Shown: one piece after another, positions 8,085 to 17,001 of the stretch
Layout: every line of letters begins with the position of its first letter
Numbering within the stretch: position 1 is the stretch's first letter
Source: JAGLTZ01 sp964637695
GTDB lineage: Bacteria > Blakebacterota > Blakebacteria > Blakebacterales > Blakebacteraceae
DNA length: 56,037 nucleotides
Direction of reading: 5' to 3'
Assembly (NCBI GenBank): GCA_964637695.1
Contig: CAZWVF010000011.1
Span: 1 to 56,037 of the forward strand
Notes under the pieces: model-generated
The model's database searches: none
What the model was told of the DNA's origin: nothing
The model's input: only the letters and a program-made list of their open reading frames with translations
Made by a program: the position numbers and the translations under genes

Positions 8085-8738
8085 ATGCTTTCTATAATCC
8101 TGAAGAAGTTAGTACTATTTGGTGCCCTGTCATTTGCCACCTTCACTGCCCTGTTCTCCATATATTACCAGCCCTGGGAGCTTCACTGGGGTGCGACAGA
8201 GGATGAGATACTGCGTAGCATGCCTGGTGACGAGATCGTGGATCAACCCACCTTCAACGCCACTCGTTCGATTACCATCAACGCCAGCCGTGAGGAAATC
8301 TGGCCCTGGATAGTCCAGATAGGATACGGGAGGGCCGGTTTCTACAGTCACGATTGGCTGGATAACAACAGAGTCCCCAGTGCGAATCAAATAATCCCTG
8401 AATATCAGATACTTCAGGCTGGAGATATTGTACCATTGAGCAGAACGGAGTACGCCCGGGTCGAGTCGATTCAGGCTGATTCTTCACTGGTTCTGGTATA
8501 CTCACATGATTCAGATCCAACCTTCACCTGGGTGTGGGGTCTCTATCCCATTGACGGGGAACAGACTCGCCTGGTCGTTCGTCTGCGATGGTACCAGCAG
8601 AGTGTGAGAGCAAAGGTCATGACACGGCTCTTTGAGATCATCATGATGAAGAAGCACATTATCGGTATTAAAAAACGTGCTGAATCAGCACGCCTGTCAT
8701 CCGTTAAGATTCCGTCAAGTCTCTCATATACACCGTGA
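8085..8738 (+). CDS. SRPBCC-family protein, membrane-anchored
   Basis: This 217-aa protein has one N-terminal hydrophobic segment (about residues 5-25) and then a START/SRPBCC-like lipid- or ligand-binding fold. Family marks are the LHWGATEDEI-x4-PGDE opening, the ITINASREEIWPWIVQIGYGRAGFYSHDWL stretch with its conserved Trp, Gln and Gly residues, and the SLVLVYS and RLVVRLRWYQ strands. Members occur next to many kinds of genes and have no fixed reaction. Neighbours here are a broken gene upstream and a gap downstream, so context says little. The Shine-Dalgarno is poor (GGGCAATC), and the start was chosen because it gives a complete membrane segment. Confidence 0.82.
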   Translation: MLSIILKKLVLFGALSFATFTALFSIYYQPWELHWGATEDEILRSMPGDEIVDQPTFNATRSITINASREEIWPWIVQIGYGRAGFYSHDWLDNNRVPSANQIIPEYQILQAGDIVPLSRTEYARVESIQADSSLVLVYSHDSDPTFTWVWGLYPIDGEQTRLVVRLRWYQQSVRAKVMTRLFEIIMMKKHIIGIKKRAESARLSSVKIPSSLSYTP

Positions 8739-9253
8739 GGACCAGCCTTCGCTCTCACAATGACCGGATCATTGAGAACCTGGCCTGAGGAAACTCGACA
8801 TTGCCATCGAAACAGGCAGGTGCTGCTGGTTGCCCGATTTACTCCCTTTCAAGATGTACATTTTNNNNNNNNNNNNNNNNNNNNNNNNNNNNNNNNNNNN
8901 NNNNNNNNNNNNNNNNNNNNNNNNNNNNNNNNNNNNNNNNNNNNNNNNNNNNNNNNNNNNNNNNAAACAGGCAGGTGCTGCTGGTTGCCCGATTTACTCC
9001 CTTTCAAGATGTACATTTTGTTCCTCTCATGACTCTGCCTTTGAATGTGTTCGCCCTCGAGGGGGATCCTGCTGGGCTGGCGAAGTTCAAGGAGCAATAG
9101 TGTTGATCGAGTTTGCGGTGTGTTCGAGAGAACCGACTCGAAGATCCACGAAATCCACTCTTTTTGCATTCTTAATCCGAATAAGAGCTGTATTCGCGAG
9201 TCCGGCGGCATGCGAACAATGACACTACGAAAATCTGAAAGGAACGAGAAGCA
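8739..9253. other. Intergenic region with assembly join
   Basis: This is about 360 bp of real sequence once the 100 N and one 55-base duplicate are removed. If the two sides are merged on the duplicate, an open frame from 8760 to 9100 of about 61 codons appears (ending GDPAGLAKFKEQ). It has no Shine-Dalgarno and no recognised family, so it is not called as a gene. A remnant of an older gene is possible. Otherwise nothing is seen beyond the upstream region of the lipoprotein at 9254. Confidence 0.6.
8865..8964. other. Assembly gap of 100 N flanked by identical 55-mers
   Basis: Bases 8810-8864 and 8965-9019 are identical over exactly 55 bases and abut the N run on both sides. This is what a de Bruijn assembler with k = 55 leaves when two overlapping contigs are scaffolded without being merged. 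The sequence is probably continuous, with no missing bases. Confidence 0.9.
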
Positions 9254-9928
9254 ATGTTTAGCGATAGTAATGTACTCAAACGAGTCTTGACGCTGGTCTT
9301 CTGGGTTGCGCTGGTTGCCCTGATATCCAGCTGTGAAAAAGACAGCCCAACAGGACCCGACTACGATGAAACCCTCCTCAACGTGGTGGCAGTTTCATCC
9401 GCCCCCGTAGTAGACGGGACCGTGGATGCACTCTGGGCCGATGACACGGTCAATGGAGAGGATGGAGGCCGCTACGGAGATGCGGGAACCAGTACTTATT
9501 CCCACAACCGGATCGCCGACAAGTCCCGACCCAAATACATGGAGACCAATCCTGTCGACTACGCCGATGCCATGTTCCTGCTGCAGAGCGAGATCGACGG
9601 GGGGGAGTGTGTCGGTGATGGGACAACGGGTGTCAGCGATGCAGATGCCGTCACATATTGGTCCGCTTATACCGCTCTGGATGCCATCGTCCCTGAGCGT
9701 ATCCTCCGGATGCCGGCTGGAAGCCGTGGAGATATCGGATTTGGTGCAGTCTGGAATAACGGGACCTGGACTGCGGAATTCGCGAGAGATCTCAACACTG
9801 GCAACGATGACGACGTGCAGTTCAATATCAATCAGGAGTTCAATTTCAATATCGCAGCCTTCGAGAATAGTCGGCACGGCTACGAGCACAGAACTTCAGC
9901 TTCATACTTCATGAAGTTCATCAAATGA
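9254..9928 (+). CDS. Lipoprotein with ethylbenzene-dehydrogenase-like (DOMON-type) domain
   Basis: This 224-aa exported protein has a lipoprotein signal (LVALISSC) and a short Pro/Asp linker. The body opens with APVVDGTVDALWADD, as in CBM9-like/EB_dh domains, and closes with DDVQFNINQEF and FENSRHGYEHRTSASY. The late His is typical of the heme-binding EB_dh fold (PF09459). Stretches such as MPAGSRGDIGFGAVWNNGTW look like the EB_dh core. Such proteins often bind heme b and pass electrons in periplasmic redox chains. A diheme cytochrome c lipoprotein is encoded 23 kb downstream, but no partner is adjacent. The protein is short for the family. The Shine-Dalgarno is AAGGAACGAGAAG. The heme ligands are not proven. 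Confidence 0.65.
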   Translation: MFSDSNVLKRVLTLVFWVALVALISSCEKDSPTGPDYDETLLNVVAVSSAPVVDGTVDALWADDTVNGEDGGRYGDAGTSTYSHNRIADKSRPKYMETNPVDYADAMFLLQSEIDGGECVGDGTTGVSDADAVTYWSAYTALDAIVPERILRMPAGSRGDIGFGAVWNNGTWTAEFARDLNTGNDDDVQFNINQEFNFNIAAFENSRHGYEHRTSASYFMKFIK

Positions 9929-9992
9929 ATAGTTGAAGTGGCGGTAATATTCCGACAGGAAGGGCATAACACCTTTCTTTGCCCGGCTTGCG

Positions 9993-10027
9993 AACGGGGG
10001 TACCGACAAATACCCCCGTTTCTTCTC
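9993..10027. terminator. Bidirectional rho-independent terminator
   Basis: AACGGGGGTA / TACCCCCGTT forms a perfect 10-bp stem with an 8-nt loop, followed by TTCTTCTC on the plus strand. It sits between the converging ends of the lipoprotein (9928) and the transporter (10044) and can serve both. Confidence 0.8.
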
Positions 10028-10043
10028 ATCGTGAAGTCCATCC

Positions 10044-11357
10044 TTAATCATGAAGTGTGTGGAGCTGGCCTGCTATAACCGACTGCCTTCGACCCAGCCA
10101 CAGACCGACCAGCAGCCATAATCCTGCGATCGGAACAGCGGTGATAGCGATACCCGCCATAGTCAACCCGATGAAGTGAAGGAGCCACTGCGCCCAGGCG
10201 CTGACCTGATCTCCGGCCCTGTAGACGAACGTATCTATCAGGTTCTTGGCCTTGTACTTGTCTTCACGCTCAACAACTGTGTACAGGGTCTCCCGGGTAG
10301 GTCTGGCGATTGCATAATTACCGGCTCTCCGCGATACCTGGAAAACAATAAAGATCGTGACTGAAGGCCAGAAACCGAGGCCGGCAAAACCGAATATGCT
10401 GAGGATCGGCAGCAGGGCCAGAGTCAGACCGATCCCCAGTACCTTTATGATCCGACCTGTCAGGAATACCTGTGTCAATAGTGTAAGGACATTCACGGCC
10501 AGATCGAGCTGGGCGAAGAACGCCGTTCGAACAGCGCGATCTGCAAAGAAACGATCTGCTATGTCAGCCTGCTGGAAGTAGAGGAAAGTGCTGAGTATGG
10601 TATAGCACATGATATATCCCGCAATTCCGAGCAGATAGGGAGAGCGCAGCAGGTGAGTTATCCCGGCCAGCAGATTTCCGCCGATAGGGACTTCTTCATG
10701 GGGCAGTAAGGCTTCCACCTCTTTCCCGTCACCGGCTCGATTATATGTAGTCCCGGCCGAGATCTTTGCCAGCCGCTTGACGCTCTGAACACCGATTTCC
10801 AGTAGTATTACGGAAAACAGCAGAAGCTGAACCGGACCGATTACTGTAACAAGGGAAGCGGTGATTGCGGAGCCCGCTATGCCGCCCAGAGTGCCTCCGG
10901 CTCCTATGAATCCGTAGAGACGTTTCCCCTGGTCGATGCGGAAGATGTCGGACATGAAGCCCCAGAAAACCGAGACGATGAAAAGGCTGAATACAGCGGT
11001 CCAGATATAGAAAAAGCGGCCGATCCAGATGCTCTGAACCTCGGTTGAGAACTTCAGAAGGATGAAAAAGAGGAGAAGGCATCCCATGAAGAACCGATAT
11101 GTTGCGGTGATGAAGCGCGTTCTGGGCAGTTTGACGACAAGTGTCGAAAAGACAGGATGCGCGATTGCCATGGCGGCCATGGTGCCGGTAAAGAGCCATG
11201 GAAGATTCCAGACCCCTCCTGCCACACCCATCTCTTCCCGAAGAGGGCGGATAATGTAATAGGCACACAGGAGACAGAAGAAGTAAACCCACGACCAGAG
11301 CAGTACTCGCACCTCTTCCTCTTTAACAGCTACTATACGCTGTAAGATTGGCAACAC
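10044..11357 (-). CDS. MFS transporter, NTP/NDP-exchanger-like
   Basis: This 437-aa integral membrane protein has about 12 predicted transmembrane segments. The N-terminal stretch SWVYFFCLLCAYYIIRPLREEMGVAGG is typical of the bacterial branch of the ATP/ADP translocase-like (Npt/Tlc) major facilitator proteins. In non-parasitic bacteria these usually lack demonstrated nucleotide exchange, so the substrate is open. A soluble loop around residues 205-225 (AGDGKEVEALLPHEEVP) separates the two six-helix halves. The start is GTG with GGGAG upstream. It is a single gene that converges on the lipoprotein at 9254. Confidence 0.82.
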   Translation of the reverse strand: MLPILQRIVAVKEEEVRVLLWSWVYFFCLLCAYYIIRPLREEMGVAGGVWNLPWLFTGTMAAMAIAHPVFSTLVVKLPRTRFITATYRFFMGCLLLFFILLKFSTEVQSIWIGRFFYIWTAVFSLFIVSVFWGFMSDIFRIDQGKRLYGFIGAGGTLGGIAGSAITASLVTVIGPVQLLLFSVILLEIGVQSVKRLAKISAGTTYNRAGDGKEVEALLPHEEVPIGGNLLAGITHLLRSPYLLGIAGYIMCYTILSTFLYFQQADIADRFFADRAVRTAFFAQLDLAVNVLTLLTQVFLTGRIIKVLGIGLTLALLPILSIFGFAGLGFWPSVTIFIVFQVSRRAGNYAIARPTRETLYTVVEREDKYKAKNLIDTFVYRAGDQVSAWAQWLLHFIGLTMAGIAITAVPIAGLWLLVGLWLGRRQSVIAGQLHTLHD

Positions 11358-11634
11358 CGGCGACTTCTCCCATTCGATTGATTATACCATCAACACCTGT
11401 TTGCCTTCCTTTCTTCAATGCCTTTCAAGGAAGTCGGTCCCAGGTGAGAGGTAACCGGCTTTGAAGAATATCCTCCTGTGCCGTTCTGTCAAATCACCGG
11501 TAAATCTTCCTGTCGGGCAACCTGAGAGGTATGATTTGCGTATTTAGTTACATATAGTGCGTTGGGAGGATTCTTGTGGGGGCATCCATCTTTGACGCGT
11601 TGGAGATGCCATCGAACCTTACAAGGATCGTGTA

Positions 11635-14052
11635 ATGACTTCTATTCTGCAGGACCTGCATCACTCTCTCCGGATGCTGATAAAGAATCCAGGGCTCACC
11701 GCGACGTGTGTGCTCACCCTCTCTCTCGGCATCGGTCTCACTACAATGATGTTCAGTCTCATCAATGGAAGTCTGTACGAGCCGATGCCATTCGAGGACT
11801 CGCGAGATCTTTACTTCTTCAACAGGAACAACCTGGCTGAAGGAGTTGAAAGAATGAGTGTCTCGATCCACGACTTCGAAGACTGGCGGAAACAGCAGAC
11901 CTCATTTGAGGATCTGGCAGGTTTTTACACGGGTACCGTCAATCTGAATAACGAGGGTGAAAGACCGGTTCGTTATGATGGCGCATTCATTACTCCGAGT
12001 GCATTCGATCTGATCCGGGTCCAACCGATTCTGGGACGGATATTCACAGAGGATGAACGGAAGCTCGAATACCCGCCTGTGATCCTGATTGGATATGATG
12101 TCTGGCAGGCAAGGTTTGCCGGTGCCCCGGGAATTGTAGGGACCACCTCACGCGTCAACGGTGAGACCATGACGATCGTGGGTGTAATGCCTGAAGGATT
12201 TGTGTTCCCCAGTGATCAGGATGTCTGGCTGCCGCTGAGGATGGATCCTCTCCAGTTGGATCGAAACGATGGCATCTGGCTGGAAGTATTGGGACGCATC
12301 AAAGAGGGAATCTCGATCAAGCAGGCCAGGGCGGAATTCGCCACCATCGCCGTCAATCTCGCTCAGCAATACCCTGATACGAATGAGGGTGTTGGTGTCG
12401 ATATACGGACTATAACCGGCATGATCATGGACAGTCAGAGCCGGCTCGTCATGCATCTGATGCTTATAGCGACAATCGCGGTTCTGCTGATCGCATGCTT
12501 CAATGTTGCCAATATTCTGCTTGCACGCGCTTCTGTCAGAACGAAAGAGATGGCGATTCGCAACTCTCTGGGTGCCAGCCGCTCGAGATTGATCAGTCAG
12601 CTTCTGATGGAAGCCTTTGGATTTGCACTTATTGGTTCGATCACAGGTCTCTTCCTGAGTCAGATGGGAGTCAATCTGTTTGATCGGTGGGTGGCTTCAA
12701 CCGATCCGCCCTGGTGGTTCGACTTCGGGATCGACCTGAATGTAATATTGTATTTAGTTGTTATAGTGGTCATCACAACAATCTTCTCAGGTATTTTTCC
12801 TGCCCTCCAGGCCTCCAGAGCAAGCATTACCGAAGTGCTGAAAGACGAGTCGCGCGGGGCGTCCAGTTTCCGCATGTCGAGGTTGAGCAAGACACTGGTA
12901 GTCGCTGAGATCGCATTTTCATTCGGACTGCTCTTTTCAGCGGGTCTGATTACGAAAAGTGTCATCAACCTGAACCGATTCGATTTCGGTGTGAAGTCGG
13001 AAAACGTTCTTACGGCAAGGGTAGGACTGTTTGAAACAGAATATCCCACAGTTGAGAGCCGGCTTCTCCTCTGGAGGAAGCTGCATACCAGGCTGAACGA
13101 AATCCCGGGTGTGATCTCTGCTGCTCTGACTCCGAACCTGCCTCTTCGCGGTTCAGATAGCGGCAGATTTGTATTTGAAGGAGTGGAGTATCCCCCTGAT
13201 GCCGACCTGCCGACCACCAAGCTGAAGCTGGTCGGACCTCGCTACTTCGAAACCTTCGGAATAGATCTGTTACAGGGCCGCGACTTCACCGACGCCGATG
13301 TAGCTGGTGGACTGGTCGTTGCAGTTGTGAACAGGAGCTTCGCCGACCGCTGGGCGCCGGTTGAAAGCCCCATCGGAATGAAGGCCAGGGGTGCCGAAGA
13401 TGATCCCGACGATCCATGGTATACCATTATCGGAGTAGTGGGAAATGAATGGACGGATAACGAGAATGTTTCTTCCGAAATGGCTTATGCCTGCCTCTTT
13501 CAGGCCGATGCCAGATTCATCAGCCTGGCGTTGAAAAGCCGGGGGGATCCGATGTCGATTGTACCGGCCGTTCGCGATGCGGTCATGTCGGTCGACCAGG
13601 ATCTGCCCATCTACTGGGTAATGCCCATGAGCAATGTGATCTTCGAGAGTACATGGTTCTACGGGGTGTTCGGATCGATAATCATGATCTCAGGTCTTTT
13701 CGCCCTCTTCCTGGCCACCATAGGTCTCTACGCCGTGATGGCCTTCTCCGTGAACAGAAGAATTCAGGAGATCGGTGTACGTATGGCACTCGGAGCACAA
13801 CCTTTGGCTCTCGTCAGGATGATTGTAAGACAGGGGATAGTACATCTGGTCATAGGCCTTCTGATAGGGCTCCTGCTCTCCCTTGGACTCGCCCAGGGAA
13901 TTCGAATGATCCTTTTCGGTGTCTCTCCGGCCGATCCGGTTATCCTGGCGCTGATAGTGATCGTTATCATCGGGACGGGTCTCATCGCCAGTCTGATTCC
14001 GGCAATGAGAGCAACCAGAGTCAATCCAGTTGCGGCTCTGAAGCAGGAGTAG
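11635..14052 (+). CDS. MacB/FtsX-type ABC transporter permease (ADOP type)
   Basis: This 805-aa permease has two FtsX domains. The N-terminal signature LHHSLRMLIKNPGLTATCVL is that of the large acidobacterial-type duplicated orphan permeases. A MacB-like periplasmic domain follows (about residues 60-250), then a first FtsX block (about 270-400, with TKEMAIRNSLGASRSRLISQ), a second periplasmic domain, and a second FtsX block (about 680-805, with RIQEIGVRMALGAQPLALVR). It ends with RVNPVAALKQE, the usual tail. No ABC ATPase gene is adjacent, as is usual for this type. It probably works in envelope efflux or lipoprotein/peptide mechanotransmission. AAGGA lies before the ATG. Confidence 0.93.
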   Translation: MTSILQDLHHSLRMLIKNPGLTATCVLTLSLGIGLTTMMFSLINGSLYEPMPFEDSRDLYFFNRNNLAEGVERMSVSIHDFEDWRKQQTSFEDLAGFYTGTVNLNNEGERPVRYDGAFITPSAFDLIRVQPILGRIFTEDERKLEYPPVILIGYDVWQARFAGAPGIVGTTSRVNGETMTIVGVMPEGFVFPSDQDVWLPLRMDPLQLDRNDGIWLEVLGRIKEGISIKQARAEFATIAVNLAQQYPDTNEGVGVDIRTITGMIMDSQSRLVMHLMLIATIAVLLIACFNVANILLARASVRTKEMAIRNSLGASRSRLISQLLMEAFGFALIGSITGLFLSQMGVNLFDRWVASTDPPWWFDFGIDLNVILYLVVIVVITTIFSGIFPALQASRASITEVLKDESRGASSFRMSRLSKTLVVAEIAFSFGLLFSAGLITKSVINLNRFDFGVKSENVLTARVGLFETEYPTVESRLLLWRKLHTRLNEIPGVISAALTPNLPLRGSDSGRFVFEGVEYPPDADLPTTKLKLVGPRYFETFGIDLLQGRDFTDADVAGGLVVAVVNRSFADRWAPVESPIGMKARGAEDDPDDPWYTIIGVVGNEWTDNENVSSEMAYACLFQADARFISLALKSRGDPMSIVPAVRDAVMSVDQDLPIYWVMPMSNVIFESTWFYGVFGSIIMISGLFALFLATIGLYAVMAFSVNRRIQEIGVRMALGAQPLALVRMIVRQGIVHLVIGLLIGLLLSLGLAQGIRMILFGVSPADPVILALIVIVIIGTGLIASLIPAMRATRVNPVAALKQE

Positions 14053-14268
14053 GATCAGGTACCGGTCTCCTTGTTCTGCTTCAGGTACCGTACTTTCAAA
14101 CACAGCAGGACAATCCCGCAAGCAAACACCTTGACGTGAGACCTCTAATTGGGGTAGCGATAGGCACTGCAGCCTGTACTGAGTGCCGGAAAGCGGTGAA
14201 GATATCCTTCTCTTTACTGCTAATCATGTATGAGATGTTGACCAGTCGCTGACCAGGAGGAGCCAACA

Positions 14269-16950
14269 ATGAAATCGCTGCCATTAAACAGAACGGGCCA
14301 TTTCTCATTTACCGTTTTGACACTGATCACGGCTGTGTTCTGCCTGACCTTCACAGCTGGTGCAATCGATGCACAGGATAATCGGGTTACAACCGCCAAC
14401 TACGAACTGGCCTCGCGGTTCACCAGCGCGAAGCTGTCCAAGATGGTCTACAGCACCTCGGTCAGGCCAAACTGGCTGGAATTCAGCGACCGGTTCTGGT
14501 ACATCTGGGATACTCCTGACAGCAGAACCTTTTATATAGTGAACCCGGCCCGTAAAACGAAGACACCACTGTTTGACAATATCTGGATGGCGGCTGAACT
14601 GAGCCGGCAGACCGGCGATCCATACGATGCGCAGCACCTGCCCTTCACGACGATCCGGTTCATAAAAAATGACAGTGCGATTGAATTCTCGGTCAAAACA
14701 ACCAAGCCGGCAGAACCTGATACTGCTCAGGCTGAGGAAGAGACAACCGAGGAGGGAGAGAGGCAGGAAAAAGCCTCCAAAGGAAGGGTAATCCGTCCGA
14801 CACAGGAAACGGTCTGGTTCGAATACGAATTTGCCACCAGGACCCTGAGGAGGATAGAGGACCACGAGGATCCGGATAATCCGCCCGGCTGGGCGGGTGT
14901 TGCTCCCGATTCCTCTGTCGTTGTCTTTGCACGCGACCACAACCTCTACATGATGGACAAGGAGGAGTTCATCCGTGTCGTCGAGGAGGAGAAGAGACAG
15001 GAAGAGGAGCGCAAAGGCAGAAAGGGAAAAGGCAGGACGGGAGGTGAAGAGGAGGAAGAAGAACAGGAGGAAGAAGTTGAAGCGGAGGAGATACAGCTGA
15101 CAACTGATGGCGAGGAGCATTACAGCTTCGGATCGGCTGTCCGGAGTTCAATGACAGAAGAACAGAAAGAGAAAAACAAGAATAGGCGTGCAAGAGCGAG
15201 GGTGACATGGTCTCCCGATTCGAAGAAATTCGTAATGACACGCACCGACCAGAGACTGGTCAAGGATCTCTGGGTCATCAATTCTCTCGCCGACCCGCGT
15301 CCCACTCTCCAGACATATCGTTATGCTATGCCCGGTGAGGAACACATGCCGCAGATAGAAGTTTTTGTTTTCGATGTGGCATCCAGGGAGCGAACTCCTG
15401 TCCAGGTCGAGGAATACAAGGATCAGACCGTTTCGATCCATTCCAGGCGTATAACCTACCCGCCAAGTTATGAAGGACCACGGCCAGGCATCTGGCTCTC
15501 CCCCGATCCCAACGAGATCTACTTCACCCGTACAAGCAGGGACATGCACAAAGTGGATGTCTGTGTAGCAGACGCCACTACCGGTGAGGTAAGGGTGGTC
15601 ATCGAGGAGAGGCTGAATACATATATCGAGACCCAGCGTCTTGAATACCTGGACAGCAATGAGCTGATCTGGTGGTCGGAACGTGACGGCTGGGGTCACT
15701 ACTATCTGTATGGTACTGATGGTACATTAAAGAGGCAGATCACCTCCGGTCCCTTCTCCTGTCGCCGTATTCTGGAGATCGACCAGAAGAACGATGTGAT
15801 CTTCTTCCAGGCCAACGCCCGTGAACCGGGTGAAGATCCCTACTATGAGCATTTCTATCGGGTAAACCTCAACGGCAGCGGCCTGCAGCTTCTCAATCCG
15901 GGTAACTTCAGTCACTCGGCGAACGTTAACGAGGACATGAAGTACTTCGTCGATACCTTCTCCCGTGTAAATACCGCACCCAAATCGGTTCTCTACGATA
16001 CGCGGGGTCAGCTGCTGATGGAGCTCGAAGAGGCAGACCTCTCCCGCCTCTTCGAGGCGGGTTACCAGTTCCCCGAACCCTTCAAAGTCAAGGCCGATGA
16101 CGACATTACCGATCTGTACGGTGTGATATACAAGCCGTTCGACTTCGACGAGACGAAGCAGTACCCGATAATAGCCTACGTCTATCCCGGTCCTCAGACC
16201 GAGAGTGTTTCAAAAAGGTTTTCTACGAATTCGACCACAACATCTCTGGCACAGTTTGGCTTCATCGTCATAACGGTGGGCAACAGGGGAGGGCATCCCA
16301 ACCGTTCGAAGTGGTACCACAACTACAGCTATGGTGACCTGAGAGATTACGGACTGGCCGACAAGAAGACAGCGATCGAACAGCTGGCCCTCAGATATCC
16401 CTTCATAGACAGCGACAGGGTAGGGATATTCGGCCATTCGGGTGGAGGTTTCATGTCTACCGCCGCGATGCTTGTATATCCCGATTTCTTCAAGGTTGCT
16501 GTCTCATCCAGCGGCAACCATGAGAACAACATCTACAACAAGTGGTGGAGCGAGAAACATCATGGTATCACCGAGATAATAAATGCCGAAGGTGAGGTCG
16601 ACTTCGAGTACGACATAGACAAGAATTCGGAACTGGCGGCCAACCTGAAAGGAAGACTGCTGCTCGTTACCGGTGATATCGACAACAACGTGCACCCGGC
16701 GAACACTCTCAGGATGGCGAGGGCGCTGATAGATGCCAGCAAGAGATTCGATCTCTTCATCTTCCCCGGTGCCCGACATGGTTACGGGGATATGAACAAC
16801 TATTTCTTCTGGTTGAGGGCGGATTACTTCTGTAAGCACCTGCTCGGTGATTATTCGATGAATGTGAACATGATCGAGTTGAGCAGTGAGCAGGATCAGA
16901 GTCCAGATGGTGGAAAAAGGGGAAGGGGAAGGGGAGGTACCCGCCGGTAA
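14269..16950 (+). CDS. Secreted S9B-type (dipeptidyl-peptidase IV-like) peptidase
   Basis: This 893-aa exported serine peptidase starts with a signal peptide (cleavage near TAGAIDAQ). The DPP-IV-like eight-blade propeller is about residues 110-600. The alpha/beta hydrolase domain has its nucleophile in GIFGHSGGGFMST (Ser724), the acid in TGDIDNNVHP and the His in GARHGYGD. Two highly charged Glu/Lys/Arg-rich inserts interrupt the propeller (about 14716-14790 and 14962-15100), and the protein ends in an RG-rich tail (KRGRGRGGTRR). It should release dipeptides from peptides outside the cytoplasm and complements the S9 enzyme at 4754. It has a strong GGAGGAG Shine-Dalgarno. Confidence 0.93.
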   Translation: MKSLPLNRTGHFSFTVLTLITAVFCLTFTAGAIDAQDNRVTTANYELASRFTSAKLSKMVYSTSVRPNWLEFSDRFWYIWDTPDSRTFYIVNPARKTKTPLFDNIWMAAELSRQTGDPYDAQHLPFTTIRFIKNDSAIEFSVKTTKPAEPDTAQAEEETTEEGERQEKASKGRVIRPTQETVWFEYEFATRTLRRIEDHEDPDNPPGWAGVAPDSSVVVFARDHNLYMMDKEEFIRVVEEEKRQEEERKGRKGKGRTGGEEEEEEQEEEVEAEEIQLTTDGEEHYSFGSAVRSSMTEEQKEKNKNRRARARVTWSPDSKKFVMTRTDQRLVKDLWVINSLADPRPTLQTYRYAMPGEEHMPQIEVFVFDVASRERTPVQVEEYKDQTVSIHSRRITYPPSYEGPRPGIWLSPDPNEIYFTRTSRDMHKVDVCVADATTGEVRVVIEERLNTYIETQRLEYLDSNELIWWSERDGWGHYYLYGTDGTLKRQITSGPFSCRRILEIDQKNDVIFFQANAREPGEDPYYEHFYRVNLNGSGLQLLNPGNFSHSANVNEDMKYFVDTFSRVNTAPKSVLYDTRGQLLMELEEADLSRLFEAGYQFPEPFKVKADDDITDLYGVIYKPFDFDETKQYPIIAYVYPGPQTESVSKRFSTNSTTTSLAQFGFIVITVGNRGGHPNRSKWYHNYSYGDLRDYGLADKKTAIEQLALRYPFIDSDRVGIFGHSGGGFMSTAAMLVYPDFFKVAVSSSGNHENNIYNKWWSEKHHGITEIINAEGEVDFEYDIDKNSELAANLKGRLLLVTGDIDNNVHPANTLRMARALIDASKRFDLFIFPGARHGYGDMNNYFFWLRADYFCKHLLGDYSMNVNMIELSSEQDQSPDGGKRGRGRGGTRR

Positions 16951-16958
16951 GGCAGCAG

Positions 16959-16982
16959 GTGCCCGGGGAGGTCCCCGGGCAC
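16959..16982. terminator. Stem-loop between converging genes (likely terminator)
   Basis: GTGCCCGGGG / CCCCGGGCAC forms a perfect 10-bp stem with the 4-nt loop AGGT, 8 nt after the S9 peptidase stop and 20 nt from the end of the converging acetyltransferase. There is no U-tract on either side. It may stop or pause transcription from both sides and protect 3' ends. Confidence 0.6.
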
Positions 16983-17001
16983 AGGCATCTCTCTGCCGGA
17001 A

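Noticed and set aside
8810..9019. Biological direct repeat around the N run
   Set aside because: The exact 55-base length, its abutment on the N run, and a second case of the same length at 34067-34276 point to assembler overlap.
8760..9100. Small gene spanning the first k-mer join (about 61 codons after merging)
   Set aside because: There is no ribosome site and no recognised family, and it depends on collapsing the duplicate. It is kept only as a note in the intergenic entry.
14305..15699. Long antisense frames inside the DPP-IV-like peptidase gene
   Set aside because: They mirror the Glu-rich coding stretches (giving Leu/Phe/Ser runs) and show no protein-like features.
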